Of a stretch of 64,000 nucleotides of DNA, positions 1 to 10,652 are shown in pieces; position 1 is the stretch's first letter, and every line of letters begins with the position of its first letter. Source of the stretch: Marchantia polymorpha subsp. ruderalis. Lineage: Eukaryota > Streptophyta > Marchantiopsida > Marchantiales > Marchantiaceae. Both the position numbers and the translations under genes were made by a program. The notes beneath the pieces were generated by a model, which was not told the origin of the DNA, searched no databases, and worked only from the letters and a program-made list of their open reading frames with translations. The stretch covers positions 9,444,001-9,508,000 of the forward strand of contig AP031357.1 in assembly GCA_037833965.1 (NCBI GenBank). The letters are read 5' to 3'.

Positions 1-1495
1 ACAGGCGACACGTGTGGAGGTGTCCTGTGCACAGGCGACCTGTGCACAGGTGAGCGCCTGTGCACAGGCGGACTGCTCCTTCCCACGCGTAAGCGTAGAT
101 CCACGTCCACTTGTGATCGCCTGTCCGCGGAGGCTCGTCCGTCCGCGGATGCTCGTCTGTGCGCAAACGGAACATCTGTCCGCATCGCACGTGGTAACTC
201 CGGAGGCCCTTGGCCCGTAGGCGGCCTCTCTCCCGACGAGGTTGCAGCGGGGCCCGTTGCTCCTGCGGTCGTCCGCGCTTCCTCATGCCTCTCTGGCGAC
301 GCACTTCCTTTCTCCGTCGCAATCGTCGCCGTGTCTGCACTGTCGGCTGGTAACACCAGTCTGCGTGCCCTCTGCTTCCGCCGGCTGTATGGCTCGCACG
401 GCGGCCGCGGTCGAATGGAAGCAGAGGGTTCTTGATGCTGCTCCTCTTCAGACTCTTCCCTCCATCGCCGCTTCCGCGGCACTCGTGCTACAGCAGTGTG
501 TCTCCCTTCGTCCCTCCGTCTTGATGGGGTAGAAGTCGGTGACTCCTCTGCATCAGTGTCGACCTCATTCTCCCGCACATACTTCCCGGGATGGTCGATG
601 GACAATGGCGGAAAATGTTCAAGCTCCGCCGCTGTCAAACAATTCCGCTGTCGATAAAAATTGATGAGGAAAGGAGAAAGATGGTTTAGAGTTCCCCCCT
701 TCTCCTCAAACGCGTGCTGTCGCATCACCCTGTGCAGGATGCTCGCCCAGTGAATTGGAGTTCCCTCGATGACGCACTCCACAAAAGAGACCTGCCACAA
801 TGTGATGTAGCAGGCGCGGTGCGGCTGCAGTAATTGCATCAGCGCCGCGGACAAAGTCCGGCGAAATCGATCCTTGTAATCACGGGTCCTGTACCCATTC
901 TTGGTAGACCTCCCGGTCTTGAACAGCTCCACAAATTGCGCCTCTTCTTGCTTGGTCACCTTGATGCTCTCACTGTCGAAAAGGAGATGCCCTGGCATGC
1001 CAGCACATCTTCCCAACGCCTGTGCCCAATCTTGGACTGTCCACCGATCAACATGCGGACGCAATCCGCGCGAGGGTGGTCCCTGTGGCTCTAGCCACTC
1101 GCGCACCATATTCGCACAGATGTAATTCCATCCCCATAGCAAGAAATCGAGCTTTCTTGCTATTAAGCGCTCCTCGAAAGCGCGCAGCCCGTTCTGTGGT
1201 AGGCGAAGTGGCACCATCCGCAATCTGCTCGGTCTCGTCATTGCGTTCCTGGGGTTCGCTCGCCCGCTCATTCTACTTCCGCACTGCCCGAACTTCTCTC
1301 TCTCTCTCGGCAAACTCTAATCGCCCTCAATTCCAAATCACGCGCATTCACTTCTCCCTCAATCAACAAGAAATCTCCTGTGCGACGACGTCGAGAATGC
1401 TCAGCAGCCAGCAGATGGATGCGCGCAGCGCGCACAAGAGATTGGAATCGCGAATTCAAGAATGGGACGTTCTCCGCCGCCCGGTCGAAGGTCAT
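1..1495 (-). pseudogene. LTR-encoded U3 ORF (A2 type), frameshifted and truncated by window edge
   Basis: The start MTFDRAAENV lies at 1495 and the protein matches the 942-codon ORF at 37010-39838. After about 70 codons the frame is broken: a CT-dinucleotide run near 1290-1305 is longer than in the other copies (the homologous sequence reads RERKKLGRCG), so translation ends at 1268. Downstream of the break the homologous frame continues to position 1 and includes the conserved plant-transposon-like domain and the start of the Pro/Arg/Ser-rich linker with PVHRR units. Residues corresponding to the C-terminal coiled coil fall outside the window. The function of the family is unknown; see the entry at 37010-39838. 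Confidence 0.7.
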
Positions 1496-2354
1496 GGTCG
1501 GCTCCTGCTTGTGAAGAACGTCTCACTTGATGGCCGCGCCGGCTGTACGCTGGAACGGTCTTCGCTCTCACGCGCGGCTTCACGCTCCGCCGTCGTCGCT
1601 TAAACTCTCACGCTCGAATTGGCGGATTTGAACTCCGCGACCGTATTACCCCGCGGACATGGGGGCGCAGCGCCGAAGGCGAGTTTTCCGCCTTGCGCGG
1701 TACACTTGTTCGTACCGCCCCTCGGCCAATCCCCCTCTGCCTTGACGCGTGTGTCCGCATGTCGGACAAAAGTTCAACTCCTGCCTGTGCGCAGGCAGGA
1801 GCCTCGGCGGATGCTCCGCCGGCGCGGAACTTGAACATCCTCCTGTGCACAGGCGTTCGCCTGTGCGCAGGCGAATTCCGTCCGCGGCGCGGTGCTGCGC
1901 TGGCGCGGAAGGCGTTGACCGTGGTCAGCCGTCTCCGTCCAGTATGTCCGTTCCTTGTCTCTTCGTCGGCGCTTCCGCCGCCGCAACTCCGTCCGTCCAA
2001 GAGCGCATCCACCCGTCCCGTCCCCATGGTCCGTACCGATTTGATTACTCTGGCGGCTCTTCCGACGTACGCGGCGCTGCGCTGGCGCGGAAGGCGCCGT
2101 ACACTTTCTACCTCACAAGGCGCATTTCTAGGGCCCAAGGCGGATTTTCCGCCGACGCCGAAGCGCCTGTGCACAGGCGGTCGCCTGTGCGTAGGCGGAC
2201 TTCGCGCCTCGCCTAACCCTACTTCGCCTGTGCACAGGCGAACGCCTTCGTCCGCGCATAGGACAAAACTTAATTCCCCCTTCCGCGTAGGCGGAACTCG
2301 CGCCGGTGGCGAACTCCTTCCGCCGTAGGCGACCGCCTCCGTTTCTTCCAATAG

Positions 2355-2479
2355 TGATAACTCCCTAAGTCCTCATCCGTTCCAGGCGTTCTTGGACTCG
2401 TTGGAATCAGTGCGTCGAGCTCTTTCCAACGGGACCCTAACTTGGTCAAGGCGCCCGAGGGTTGATCTATTTATGGAGG
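2355..2479 (-). repeat. Dyad-symmetric LTR module, single copy in A2 LTR
   Basis: One copy of the module of about 125 bp found in every LTR here: outer arms related to CATAACT/AGTTATG and an inner stem of CTCGTTGGAA type around a GAGCTC-containing loop. This copy is degenerate in the inner stem (GGACTCGTTGGAA against TTCCAACGGGACC). Confidence 0.75.
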
Positions 2480-2748
2480 GTTTCCCTACAGCCGCGGACG
2501 CAACCTCCGATGGCGAGTTTTGCGCCTTGCGTCGTAGGGGTCCTAACTGCAGAGCTCGCAGGGAGGGTGGTGCCTGTGCTTACTGCTGCACCCCAAATCC
2601 CAGATTCTACAAGATCCCTCGAGAATCCCCGCGATCTTCCGGATTCACTCCGTTTTGATGTACCGAAGGCTATTCACAATGCTGCCAGGGTACAGTTTTT
2701 TCAAAAATGTTTTAATTTCCTCAAAATTGCCAAAAGTGGGGTACCACA

Positions 2749-4895
2749 GATCTGTTATACAAGTCTATGACAGTTTTTGTGGACGATTTTAGCACTCAGT
2801 CAAGTGCTGATGAGCATCTGCAGTGTGTTAGACAAGCTCTCATTAGATGTAGAAGAATGCAGCTAGCACTGAATCCTGAGAAGACTTTCCTAGGTGTTCA
2901 GAGAGGAGTTCTTTTGGGTTATGTCGTGAGTGAGAAGGGAAGAGAACCGGATCCTGATAAGATTGCAGTCATTGAAGGATTGGCAACTCCCACGAATGCT
3001 AAGGGTGTAGCCAAGATATTGGGACATGTAGGGTGGTATAGAGAGTTGATTCCTGACTTTGCCAAGATTGTAGTGCCTATTACTCAATTGTTGAGGAAGG
3101 AGAATAGGTTCGAGTGGACAGATGCCTGTCAGGAAGCCTTTGAAGAGTTGAAGTCCAGGTTGAGTACTTATCCGGTGTTGAGGCCTCCTGACTGGAGCAT
3201 GCCTTTTCACGTTTTCTGTGATGCAAGTAGTGTAGCAGTGGGTAGTGCGCTGTGTCAGTCTACGGGGGAGAAGGGAAAGGACCTGCCAATCGCTTATGCC
3301 AGTAGGCAGTTGAATCCAGAGAGAGGAACTATTCTACTACCGAGAGGGAGTGCTTGGCCATGGTTTTTTCAGTCAAGAAGTTTAGACATTATCTGATCTG
3401 CAATCCAGTGGTTTTCTTCGTTGATCATATGGCAATCAAATATCTGGTGAACAAGGCGGAGCTTAGTGGAAGATTGGCCAGGTGGGTTTTATTGCTGGAG
3501 GAATTTGATTACACACTGGAGTATAAACCTGGTCGCATGCACTTGCAGGCCGACCATCTATCTAGGTTGTCTGAGGATGTAGGGACCAGTCCATTAGATG
3601 ACAGGTTGATAGATGATAGTCTTTTTGTAGTCACAGCTCAGCCAGAATGGTACGCTGGAATAGTAGAGTTTTTGACAACTCAGCAGTTGTCAGGTGATTG
3701 GACTAAGGAGGAAAGGAGGAAGGTGAGAGTCAACAGTAGACATTTTGCAGTGATTGGCCACAGATTATTTAGAAGGGGAGCTGATGGTGTTCTGAGAAGA
3801 TGTGTGTCAGAAGTGGAGGTTCCCGCAATTTTAGAGGCTTGCCACGACAGTGCTTGTGGAGGACATTTCTTTGGCCAACTTACAGGTCAGAAAATACTTA
3901 GAGCGGGATACTTCTGGCCTAGGTTGTTTAGGGACTCTCATGAATATGTGAAGCGCTGTGATGCCTGTCAGAGGTATGCTAGGAATGACCTTCGAATGGA
4001 GATGCCTCTACACGTTTCATTGCCACTTGTACCTTTTGAAAAATCGGGAATTGATTATATCGGTGAGATTCATCCTCATTCGTCAAGGGGCATGGCTTAC
4101 ATCATAGTTGCAACAGAATACTTGACAAAGTGGGCCGAAGCGAAGGCAGTGAAGACAAATACGGCTGCTCATGCTGCCACATTCATGTACGAAAACATCA
4201 TTTCAAGGTTTGGATGTCCCAAGATTCTGGTTAGCGATAGGGGCAGGCACTTCTTGAATGAGATGTTTCAAGAATTAACAGATAGGTTTGAGATAGATCA
4301 CAGAAAAACTACTCCATATCATCCACAAACCAATGGTCAGACAGAGCGAGTCAATGGGACTCTGGTGAGTATTCTTCGCAAAACGGTGGTTGACTCAAAA
4401 AGGGATTGGGACACCAAGCTGACAGCAGCATTGTGGGCTTATCGGACAACTTTCAAGGTGACAACCCAGGCAACGCCGTTTTCGTTAGTGTATGGATTGG
4501 AGGCCACTCTCCCCATCGAATTCGAGGTGGAATCACTCCGAGTTGCAGTGCAGTCACGGCTTACAAACAGTCAGTCATTAAGGAATAGGCTGACGACATT
4601 AGAAGAGCTTGATGAGAGGAGGAGAATGAGTGTTCAACATATTGAGGCCATTCAACGGAGGAGAAAAATCACCTTTGACAAGAAGCATAAGAAAAGGACG
4701 CTGAGGCCAGGTATGATGGTGATGCTCCAGGATGATAGGAAGCTTGAGTTCCCAGGAAAGTTTGATGCAGTGTGGTTAGGGCCTTATCTGATTCGTGAGG
4801 TATTTCCAAACAACTCAGTGCAGTTGGAAACGTTGAATGGAGAAGTTTTCCCCACACGCACTGCGGGAAGTAGATGCAAGCAGTACCGGATTTGA
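2749..4895 (+). pseudogene. C-family pol fragment: RT C-terminal half, RNase H, integrase
   Basis: The frame is open from 2749. Visible are the RT catalytic FVDD (about 2776), the RT connection, the RNase H start FHVFCDAS (about 3205), the integrase zinc finger (CHDSACGGHF...CDACQ, about 3840-3970) and the integrase core with D...D(35)E (GIDYIGEI about 4050; VSDRG about 4235; GQTERVNG about 4340), then a GPY/F-like segment (LGPYLIREVF) and the end KQYRI; no chromodomain. It is broken: relative to the intact copy one base is missing near 3320, shifting frame in RNase H (the active reading resumes in the frame open from 3354). The integrase WGID motif reads SGID (Trp to Ser). Non-functional without complementation. 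Confidence 0.9.
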
Positions 4896-5185
4896 AGCTG
4901 TCTAGTCTGCAGAGCTAGGATTCTAGAATCTTCCCCTGATGGTCGCCAATGATGTGAGCACAAAACTGTGCTCACATGTCTTTTTAACCTTGTGAGAGTT
5001 AAAGTTTTAGATTTAAGCTCTTGCAAAATTATGCTCGGAGTTTTCTGGAAGTTTTGATAAGATTAGGAGTTGGTGTAATAGCTAGTAGGCAAAGGTCCGG
5101 AACGGGGCTTTCAGTGCAGGGTCTCCGGCGAAGAGCCTTCGGTGAAGTTCCTTCGGGGAAAGGCCTTCGGCGAAACAGTGAAACC

Positions 5186-5930
5186 CTCATAACGTTTTCA
5201 ATGTGTGACTCCTTGACTCAGTTAGTGTCTCCTTGGAAAGAGCTCGCAACGCTCGTTCCAACGAGACCAAGAACTCTTCAAACGGATGAGGAATCACTGA
5301 GTTGTGAGTGTCGGAAGTTACTGATGGGAAGGGTTGAGGCAAGTCCGGCTGCGAACGTCTCCGGCTGCGAACGTCTTCGGCTCCGGACGTCTCCGGCTGC
5401 GAACGTCTCCGGCTGCGAACGTCTTCGGCTCCGGACGTCTCCGGCTGCGAACATCTCCGGCTTCGGACGACTTCGCGACAACTGCGAGCAGGCCTTCGGC
5501 GAACTCGGGGTCGGCGAACTCTGAGCCGGTGAACATCGTGCAAGGGCCATCGGCGAAACAGTAAACTCGGCATATCTTTTTCATTTGTTAACGGTTTGAT
5601 TTGATTAGGATCCTGTTGGAAAGAGCTCGCGACGCTCGTTCCAACGAGACCAAGAACTCTTAAAACGGATAAGGCGTCACTGAGTTATGAGCGTCGAAAG
5701 CGGCGGATAGGGTAGGACAACATCGAACCGGAAGACATCGAACCGGCGAACATCGTGCCGGCGCCTTCGGTGATAACAGGTAACAGGCCTTCGGCGAAGG
5801 GTAAAACAGGCATAACTTTCTCAATTCATAACGGTTTGACCCAGTTAGGGTCTCGTTGGAAAGAGCTCGACCTGGTCGTTTCAACGAGCCCACGAACTTG
5901 TGAAACGGAGCTAGGATCTGTGAGTTATGG
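5186..5930 (+). repeat. Three dyad-symmetric modules in C LTR
   Basis: Modules lie at about 5186-5309, 5571-5692 and 5811-5930. Each has an outer CATAAC/GTTATG-type inverted pair and an inner hairpin built on CTCGTTGGAA / TTCCAACGAG around a GAGCTCG-containing loop. The first has a one-base mismatch in the inner stem. The spaces between them hold GCCTTCGGC-type motifs. Confidence 0.8.
5343..5470 (+). repeat. GC-rich short tandem repeat in C LTR
   Basis: Alternating 15-bp-class units built on GGCTGCGAACGTCTC and GGCTCCGGACGTCTC, about eight units. The same locus in the other C LTRs (about 18945-19036, 27103-27194, 43733-43800) has fewer units, so the array changes length between copies. Confidence 0.75.
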
Positions 5931-6863
5931 GTGTCGGGAGTGACTGTTATGGATAAGCAAAGGTGTGGTCGTGCGTCTTCGGCGGGTGGATGCCTTCAGC
6001 GGTGCGCGGAAGAGGATTCCCTCCGGCAGAGATCGGGTGGTCAGGAATGTAGAATGTGCAGGTGTGGCAGCGGCGGCGGCGTGAAGTCAAGTGGGGAAGG
6101 CAAGACGGCGGTGCATGTAGTTGCGCAAGGGGAGTAGGCAGCTACCCATCATTGCGAGTGTTGCATTTTCAGGCGGGCTGTGGGTGTCTCGGCCTTGGAC
6201 TTCGAAGTGGGGAGTTCGGCCTGGTAACGGAGAGCTTGTAGTGTACCAATGTGCGAGAGCTTGTGGTGTACCAGAGTGTGGAGAGTTCGAAGTAGGAGAA
6301 AGCAGACTCTCGTGGGTGGAGAGTCGTATCTGAGAGTGAAGTTGAAGTGGGATCTAAGATTGAAGTGTAAAATCTGTGAGTGGGAGCTGAAATCATAGTG
6401 GAAGATCTGAGAATGGGAGCTGAGAGTGAAGTGAAATCTGAGACTGAACTCTGACAGTCGGGATCTGAATGGGAAACTGGAAAGGGAGAGTTGAATCCAA
6501 GAGAGGAATCTGGTGGGGTCTGAAGGTGAAAGCTGAGAAATCAATACTGAAATCTGAGTAGGAATTGGGAGTGGGACTGGGATCTAGGAAAGCCCACAGC
6601 GGCTGTAGTGTTGAGGAAGTCACCCAGAGTTGGGTTAGATCTTTATGTAACAAAGAGTTTGTCTGCTGCCCTTGTGGAGATAGCAGACAGCAAGTTATCA
6701 TTTTCCGTTCTGGATAAATTGTCTGTGAACGAGCAAGTGTTTATGATCTTGTTGTCTTGGATACACTTTGAACACATGGCTTGCGATCAGAGAAGTTAGA
6801 TTATGGGAGTTCGAACCCCCACCCGGACTACAAACGCTGAAGGGTGGGAAGGTTTGGCTCACA

Positions 6864-7777
6864 TTCGGAAATGCAGATCAGGAACTCACTTTCTTGGCGT
6901 GTTTGTCCATTTGGTCCTGGCACCACGTAGAGAAGCTGCAGCATAGCGAAGTTACCGTATGTTGTAGTTGAAGGCCTTCGGCTAAATGTTCAGAGCTAGT
7001 ACACCGGTTAGAGACTTGAGTAGTGCGGATCTGCACCTGCGGGTGATTTCTGATGCTCAGAGCCAGTTGCGAGTTAGAGACTTGAACTGTTCCCCCTTAC
7101 TCCTTCGAGTGACATATCCTGATTGTACTCCTACGGGAAATTTCCCCTGAATGCCAAAGTGAAGTTTTATTACTTCGTGTAAGCCTTGGTTTGCAATTCA
7201 GGTTGTGTGTGTGTGTTACTGGATTGTGTCTCAGTTAAGTTCCCAGTCGGGCCTGTACTCCCTCTGTTTGGTGTGAGTCGAGGGTGACGTCCACGGCGTA
7301 TGAAGGGGCTTCGTTCCGAAGTGGGAAGTCCAGTCCGGGTTCCCTACGCTAGTTCATGGCGGAAGGGCAGTAAAAGCCGGAGTGGGAGTCACTACCTGCA
7401 GGACCTCTGAGTGAACTTTTGAGACACTTTCCCCCTGAAATCCGAAGCGGAGGTCCTGACCGACCTCCGAGTTGTGCTTTTGCCAGTTTCAGGTGTGTGT
7501 GTGTGTGTGTGTGTGTGTTGAGTGACTACGCTGCACTGTGCATCCTCCGAGCATCCTCCGAGTCGAGCATCCTCAGAGTGACATCCGAGTCGAGCATCCT
7601 CCGAGTGGCCTCCGAGTCGAGCACTGCAGTATTTCTGGGAGTGACAGTCGCTTGAGAATTGAAACTCTACAAAAGTCTGTTAAACGTGACACTTTTACTC
7701 TGTGTGTTGCCTCTATCCATGTGGGTTCGATCTTTTTACCACCATACTGCAGTTTTAGCCTTTGGTGGGTTATTACA
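6864..7777 (+). repeat. B-type LTR, 3' half (R/U5)
   Basis: It starts with TTCGGAAATGCAGATCAGG, which continues the B LTR sequence seen at 8580-8600 and 44190, and ends TTATTACA at 7777. The TTCGG at its left is one copy of the C-element target duplication. The GATGC at 7778-7782 is one copy of the B-LTR target duplication; the other is the complement of 48076-48080. It contains a (GT)n run at 7493-7518 and a minisatellite of ATCCTCCGAGTCGAGC-like units at 7538-7622. Confidence 0.8.
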
Positions 7778-8607
7778 GATGCTCAACTCGGAGGTCACTC
7801 GGAGGATGCTCGACTCAGAGGTCACTCGGAGGATGCACAGTGCAGCGTACGTCACTCAACACACACACACCTGAAACTGGAAAAGCACAACTCGGAGGTC
7901 GGTTAGGACCTCCGCTTAGGATTTCAGGGGGAAAGTCTCTCAAGAGTACATTCAGAAGCTCTGCAGGTAGTGACTCCCACTCCGGCTTTTACAACCCTCC
8001 CGCTAGTTTCTGCTAGCGTAGGGAACCCGGATTGGACTTCCCACTTCGGAACGAAGTCACTCATACGCGGTGGACGTCACCCTCGACTCACACCAAGCGT
8101 AGAGAGTACAGGCCCGACTGAGAACTCAACTGAGACACAATCCAGTAACACACACACACACCACAACAGTCTATTGAAGAGTTTGAATTCTTAGGCAGTT
8201 GTCATTCCCAGAATTTCTACAGAGGTGTGCCCTAAGGGTGCCTTCTGCAGCGTAACCTGAATTGATAACCAAGGTTTACACGAAGTAGCAAAACTTCACT
8301 TTGGCATTCAGGGGAAACGTCCCGTAGGAGTACAATCAAGATAAGTCACTCGAAGGTGTAAGGGGGAACTGCTCAAGTATCTAACTCGCAGCCGGCTCTG
8401 AGCATCGGCAATCACCCGCAGGTGTAGATCCGCACTACTCAAGTCTCTAACCGGTATACTAGCTCTGAACATTCAGCCGAAGGCCTTCAGCTACAAAATG
8501 CGGTACCTTCACTAAGTTGTAGCTCCTCTACGTGGTGCCAGGACTAAACGCACAAACACGCCGAGAAAGTGAGTTCCTGATCTGCACTTCCGAAACTGGA
8601 AGGATCC

Positions 8608-8636
8608 CAAGGCAAAACGCCTTGAACTACTTTATA
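8608..8636 (-). promoter_or_regulatory. LTR TATA box and adjoining hairpin (older B LTR)
   Basis: In minus orientation TATAAAG (8636 downward) is followed after about 6 bases by the hairpin CAAGGC-GTTTT-GCCTTG (8624-8608). The A-type LTRs have CCAGGC-GTTTT-GCCTGG at the same place: a compensatory C-G to A-T pair change. The TATA box sits about 45 bp after the U3 ORF stop. Confidence 0.6.
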
Positions 8637-8680
8637 CCCTATAAGGTCCTAACTAACACTACGCTGCACTACCTGCTACT

Positions 8681-10444
8681 CTAAACGCCTGCACGGAACC
8701 AAGCTACACTACTGCACTCTGCAGATCCGGTACTGCGCCTTCTACGTGACGGACTGCCGCGCTCTATCTCCCTACCCTGCCAGTCTTCCGACCGGCTGCG
8801 CAAACCCAGCCGCTGAAGGACCCCGGTCACTTCCGACTCCAAGTGCGCCATAGTATCGCGCGCACCCGACAAGAAGGCCTCTAATTTCTTCGCCACTCGC
8901 CGCCGACTCCGACTGTCACCCTCCGTCAACGCCGCCGCCCAAAGCTCAAACTCCATGAGCGTAATCTTCTCTTGTGCCGCCACTTCCCAGTGGGTGTATC
9001 CTATGAGACAGTGGGTCACCCGCGTCACCAACTCTTCTCGCGTCCGGCTGCTGCCTTCCACCTCTGCCAGCTGCATCTCCGCCTCCGCGCGCTGCGCCCT
9101 CAATTCCGCGCACTCGGATTGCAAGTTGCGCAACAACTCCTCATCCGCCTTGCACGTGCTTTGACCTTCCTCTAATGCGCGCGTCTGGCGCGCAAGCTCC
9201 TCTGTTAGAATGCGGTTTTGTCTCCGCTCTTCCTGCAATTCCAACTCAATCTTTGCCCGCATTAGCTCGACATCCTTCTAGACTTTCGTCGCCGCATCCT
9301 CCCGCTGTTGTTGCAGGGTTTGGTGTAGCCTCTTCGTGATCGCCAGGTGCTGTTGGAGGGCAGTATTCCTCATCTCCAACGTTTGGCACCTAGTGGCCCA
9401 AATGGCCACCTTGTTCCTCGTCCTGTTCTTGACTAACTCCACTTGGTTGGCTGCCTTGCGATCCAAATATCGCAAGAGTGGCACTATCTGCTCGCACAAT
9501 ACCCCTGTTGGCGTCCCACGCACAGAGTCCGCTTCCTGTTCTTCCGAACTCGTCTCATCCTCTGTTTTGAGAATTTCAGTCGCCACGGAATCTCTTGGCG
9601 ACTCCCTGGAACTGTGGTGCGTGGCAGCTTCCGCCGCGACTGCCGCTCCACTCCCTGCTAATATATCCAAGGCAGTGGAGGATCCCACTGCCTGAGCCTC
9701 CGCTTCGGCTTGATCTCTTGTTCCCGAAGGGGTCGGCGCCGCGGTCACTCTTGTCGCCTTTGCACCGCCCACTTCTACTGCTTGCTCTTCCGGCGCGATC
9801 TGCGCGGAAGGTGTCCTCGCCGAAGGCGCCCGCACAATGGTCGCCGGGTCTGTCCGCTTCGCAGTCGGCGAATCGGGCCGACTCTCAGTTGACCGACTTG
9901 CAGTCGGCCGACTAGCAGTTGTCCGACTGGCAGTCGGATCCACTCTGCATGTCTTTACTACACTTGGTCGCTTTGCGGAAGGCGCTTCCTCAGAAGCGTC
10001 TTCTTTCGAAAACGACTCTCTGAGAGTCGTTGGCTCTGCAGCCAAACTCTCTTCTGCTTCCGGCCTGCTGTCCGGTTCAACACGCTGTTCTCGCCGACCT
10101 GCAGTTGGCCGACCTTCAGTCGCCCGACTCTCAGTTCGCCTGACTTCTTCCGAAGGCATCCGCGCCTTCTGCGCAGAGGGGTTCACCGACCTTCCCAGAA
10201 CCTGCGCGATTATCTCCTCTTGCGTGAGCAGGACATTCCGCCGGACCGGAGTACGCCCGGTCTCCCCACTGCTAGTTGGCAACACCATCTTACGTGACCT
10301 CTGTTTCGGCCGGCTGTGAAGCTCGTGGGTTGGCCAACTCCGGGTCGGCGCAGCGGGAGCTTCCGGCTGCATGTCTTCTGGTCTCTCATCCCATTTCCGC
10401 TTCAGCGGTGCGCGCTCACTTCGATGCTCTTCTTCTGCTCTTGC
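8681..10444 (-). pseudogene. B-type LTR ORF, C-terminal part, with one nonsense codon
   Basis: It reads in one frame from 10444 to 8681 with a single in-frame TAG at 9278-9280, at the position where the copy at 44269-46830 reads NRADAEL. The sequence has a charged Pro/Arg/Ser/Glu-rich linker with many SRTTASRPTAS-like units, an acidic stretch (TEDETSSEEQE), the conserved block VPLLRYLDRK, then a long coiled coil (RAKIELELQEERRQNRILTEE onward) and the terminal SAECSSVAWFRAGV. The N-terminal plant-transposon-like domain is missing because an A1 LTR interrupts the gene at 10445. Any start codon upstream of 10444 belongs to that LTR, not to this gene. Confidence 0.7.
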
Positions 10445-10652
10445 TGTGGTAACCCACTTTTTGTTTTTTGTCAGAATTAAAACATTTTTGAATAGTAAGT
10501 ACCGCGGCAGTAGCTGTAAATAGTAATCGGTACGCGAAACCAGAGGATCGAGGACAGTCAAGGGGTTTTGGGCTTAGGCCACAGTGGGACGCTTGGGACG
10601 GAACGGGCGGTTCATGCTGCAGGATCCGCTTCGAGCACCTTCGGCGGTAGAT

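Larger units (their letters stand above)
1..2748 (-). mobile_element. A2-type LTR, 5' portion, minus orientation, cut by window edge
   Basis: The LTR begins (minus strand) at 2748 with TGTGGTACCCCAC, the same terminus as the LTRs at 28479 and 41045. It interrupts the reverse transcriptase of a C-family element that resumes at 2749 (the right target-duplication copy would be GATCT). From 2748 down to 1 it reads start of U3, one dyad module (2355-2479), a stretch rich in the palindrome CGCCTGTGCACAGGCG, then the U3 ORF. The TATA/R/U5 half lies off the window. Position 1 aligns with about 38346 of the minus-strand A2 copy. Confidence 0.8.
2749..6863 (+). mobile_element. C-family Ty3/Gypsy element, 3' half (pol plus 3' LTR)
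   Basis: The right-hand half of a C element almost identical in sequence to the intact copy at 17485-27586. It starts abruptly in the reverse transcriptase (DLLYKSMTVFVDD) where the A2 LTR was inserted, and ends with its 3' LTR at 6863. The base run directly after it is TTCGG, and TTCGG also abuts the 5' LTR of a C element at 44189/44190 (minus strand) inside the same LTR type. I infer that these are the two ends of one insertion, separated by an inversion. Confidence 0.8.
4953..6863 (+). repeat. C-family 3' LTR
   Basis: It runs from TGTGAGCAC to GGCTCACA, 1911 bp. Its first 24 bp form a near-perfect palindrome (TGTGAGCACAA and TTGTGCTCACA-type arms). U3 holds three dyad modules. Near the 3' end, 6807-6820 reads GAGTTCGAACCCCC, which resembles a tRNA T-arm / Pol III B box. 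The 57 bases between the pol stop and this LTR (4896-4952) contain no polypurine tract. Confidence 0.85.
7778..10444 (-). mobile_element. Older B-type LTR (minus), interrupted on both sides
   Basis: In minus orientation this holds the C-terminal part of the B ORF, a TATA region and most of R/U5. Its distal end is cut at 7778 by insertion of another B LTR. The missing last 180 bp or so are at 48076-48260, beyond the inversion. Its proximal side is cut at 10444 by an A1 LTR (left target copy CTTGC at 10440-10444). The ORF sequence expected beyond that insertion is not found next to the other end of the A element. Confidence 0.75.

Noticed and set aside
14..532. Plus-strand ORFs at 14-220 and 242-532
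   Set aside because: They are antisense to the LTR ORF; the Cys/Ala/Gln-rich product comes from reading the CGCCTGTGCACAGGCG palindrome.
1608..2351. Minus ORF of 247 codons and overlapping plus ORFs (1693-2328, 1749-2216)
   Set aside because: Open only because the GC-rich palindromic LTR sequence lacks stops in several frames; different frames are open in the homologous stretches at 28875-29599 and 39870-40514.
5187..5584. Overlapping ORFs in the C LTR (also at 18830-19360 and 26988-27518)
   Set aside because: They are frames through the GC-rich tandem array in the LTR, with no conserved protein signal.
5186..5930. CRISPR-like array from regularly spaced repeats
   Set aside because: The repeats are long, diverged, dyad-symmetric and inside plant LTRs; there are no uniform spacers or cas genes.
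7493..7518. GT repeat as a functional element
   Set aside because: An ordinary microsatellite recurring at the same place in related LTRs (12660, 31225, 36832) with varying length.
9336..10319. Plus-strand ORFs opposite the B ORF
   Set aside because: Antisense shadows of the coiled-coil and Ser/Arg linker region.
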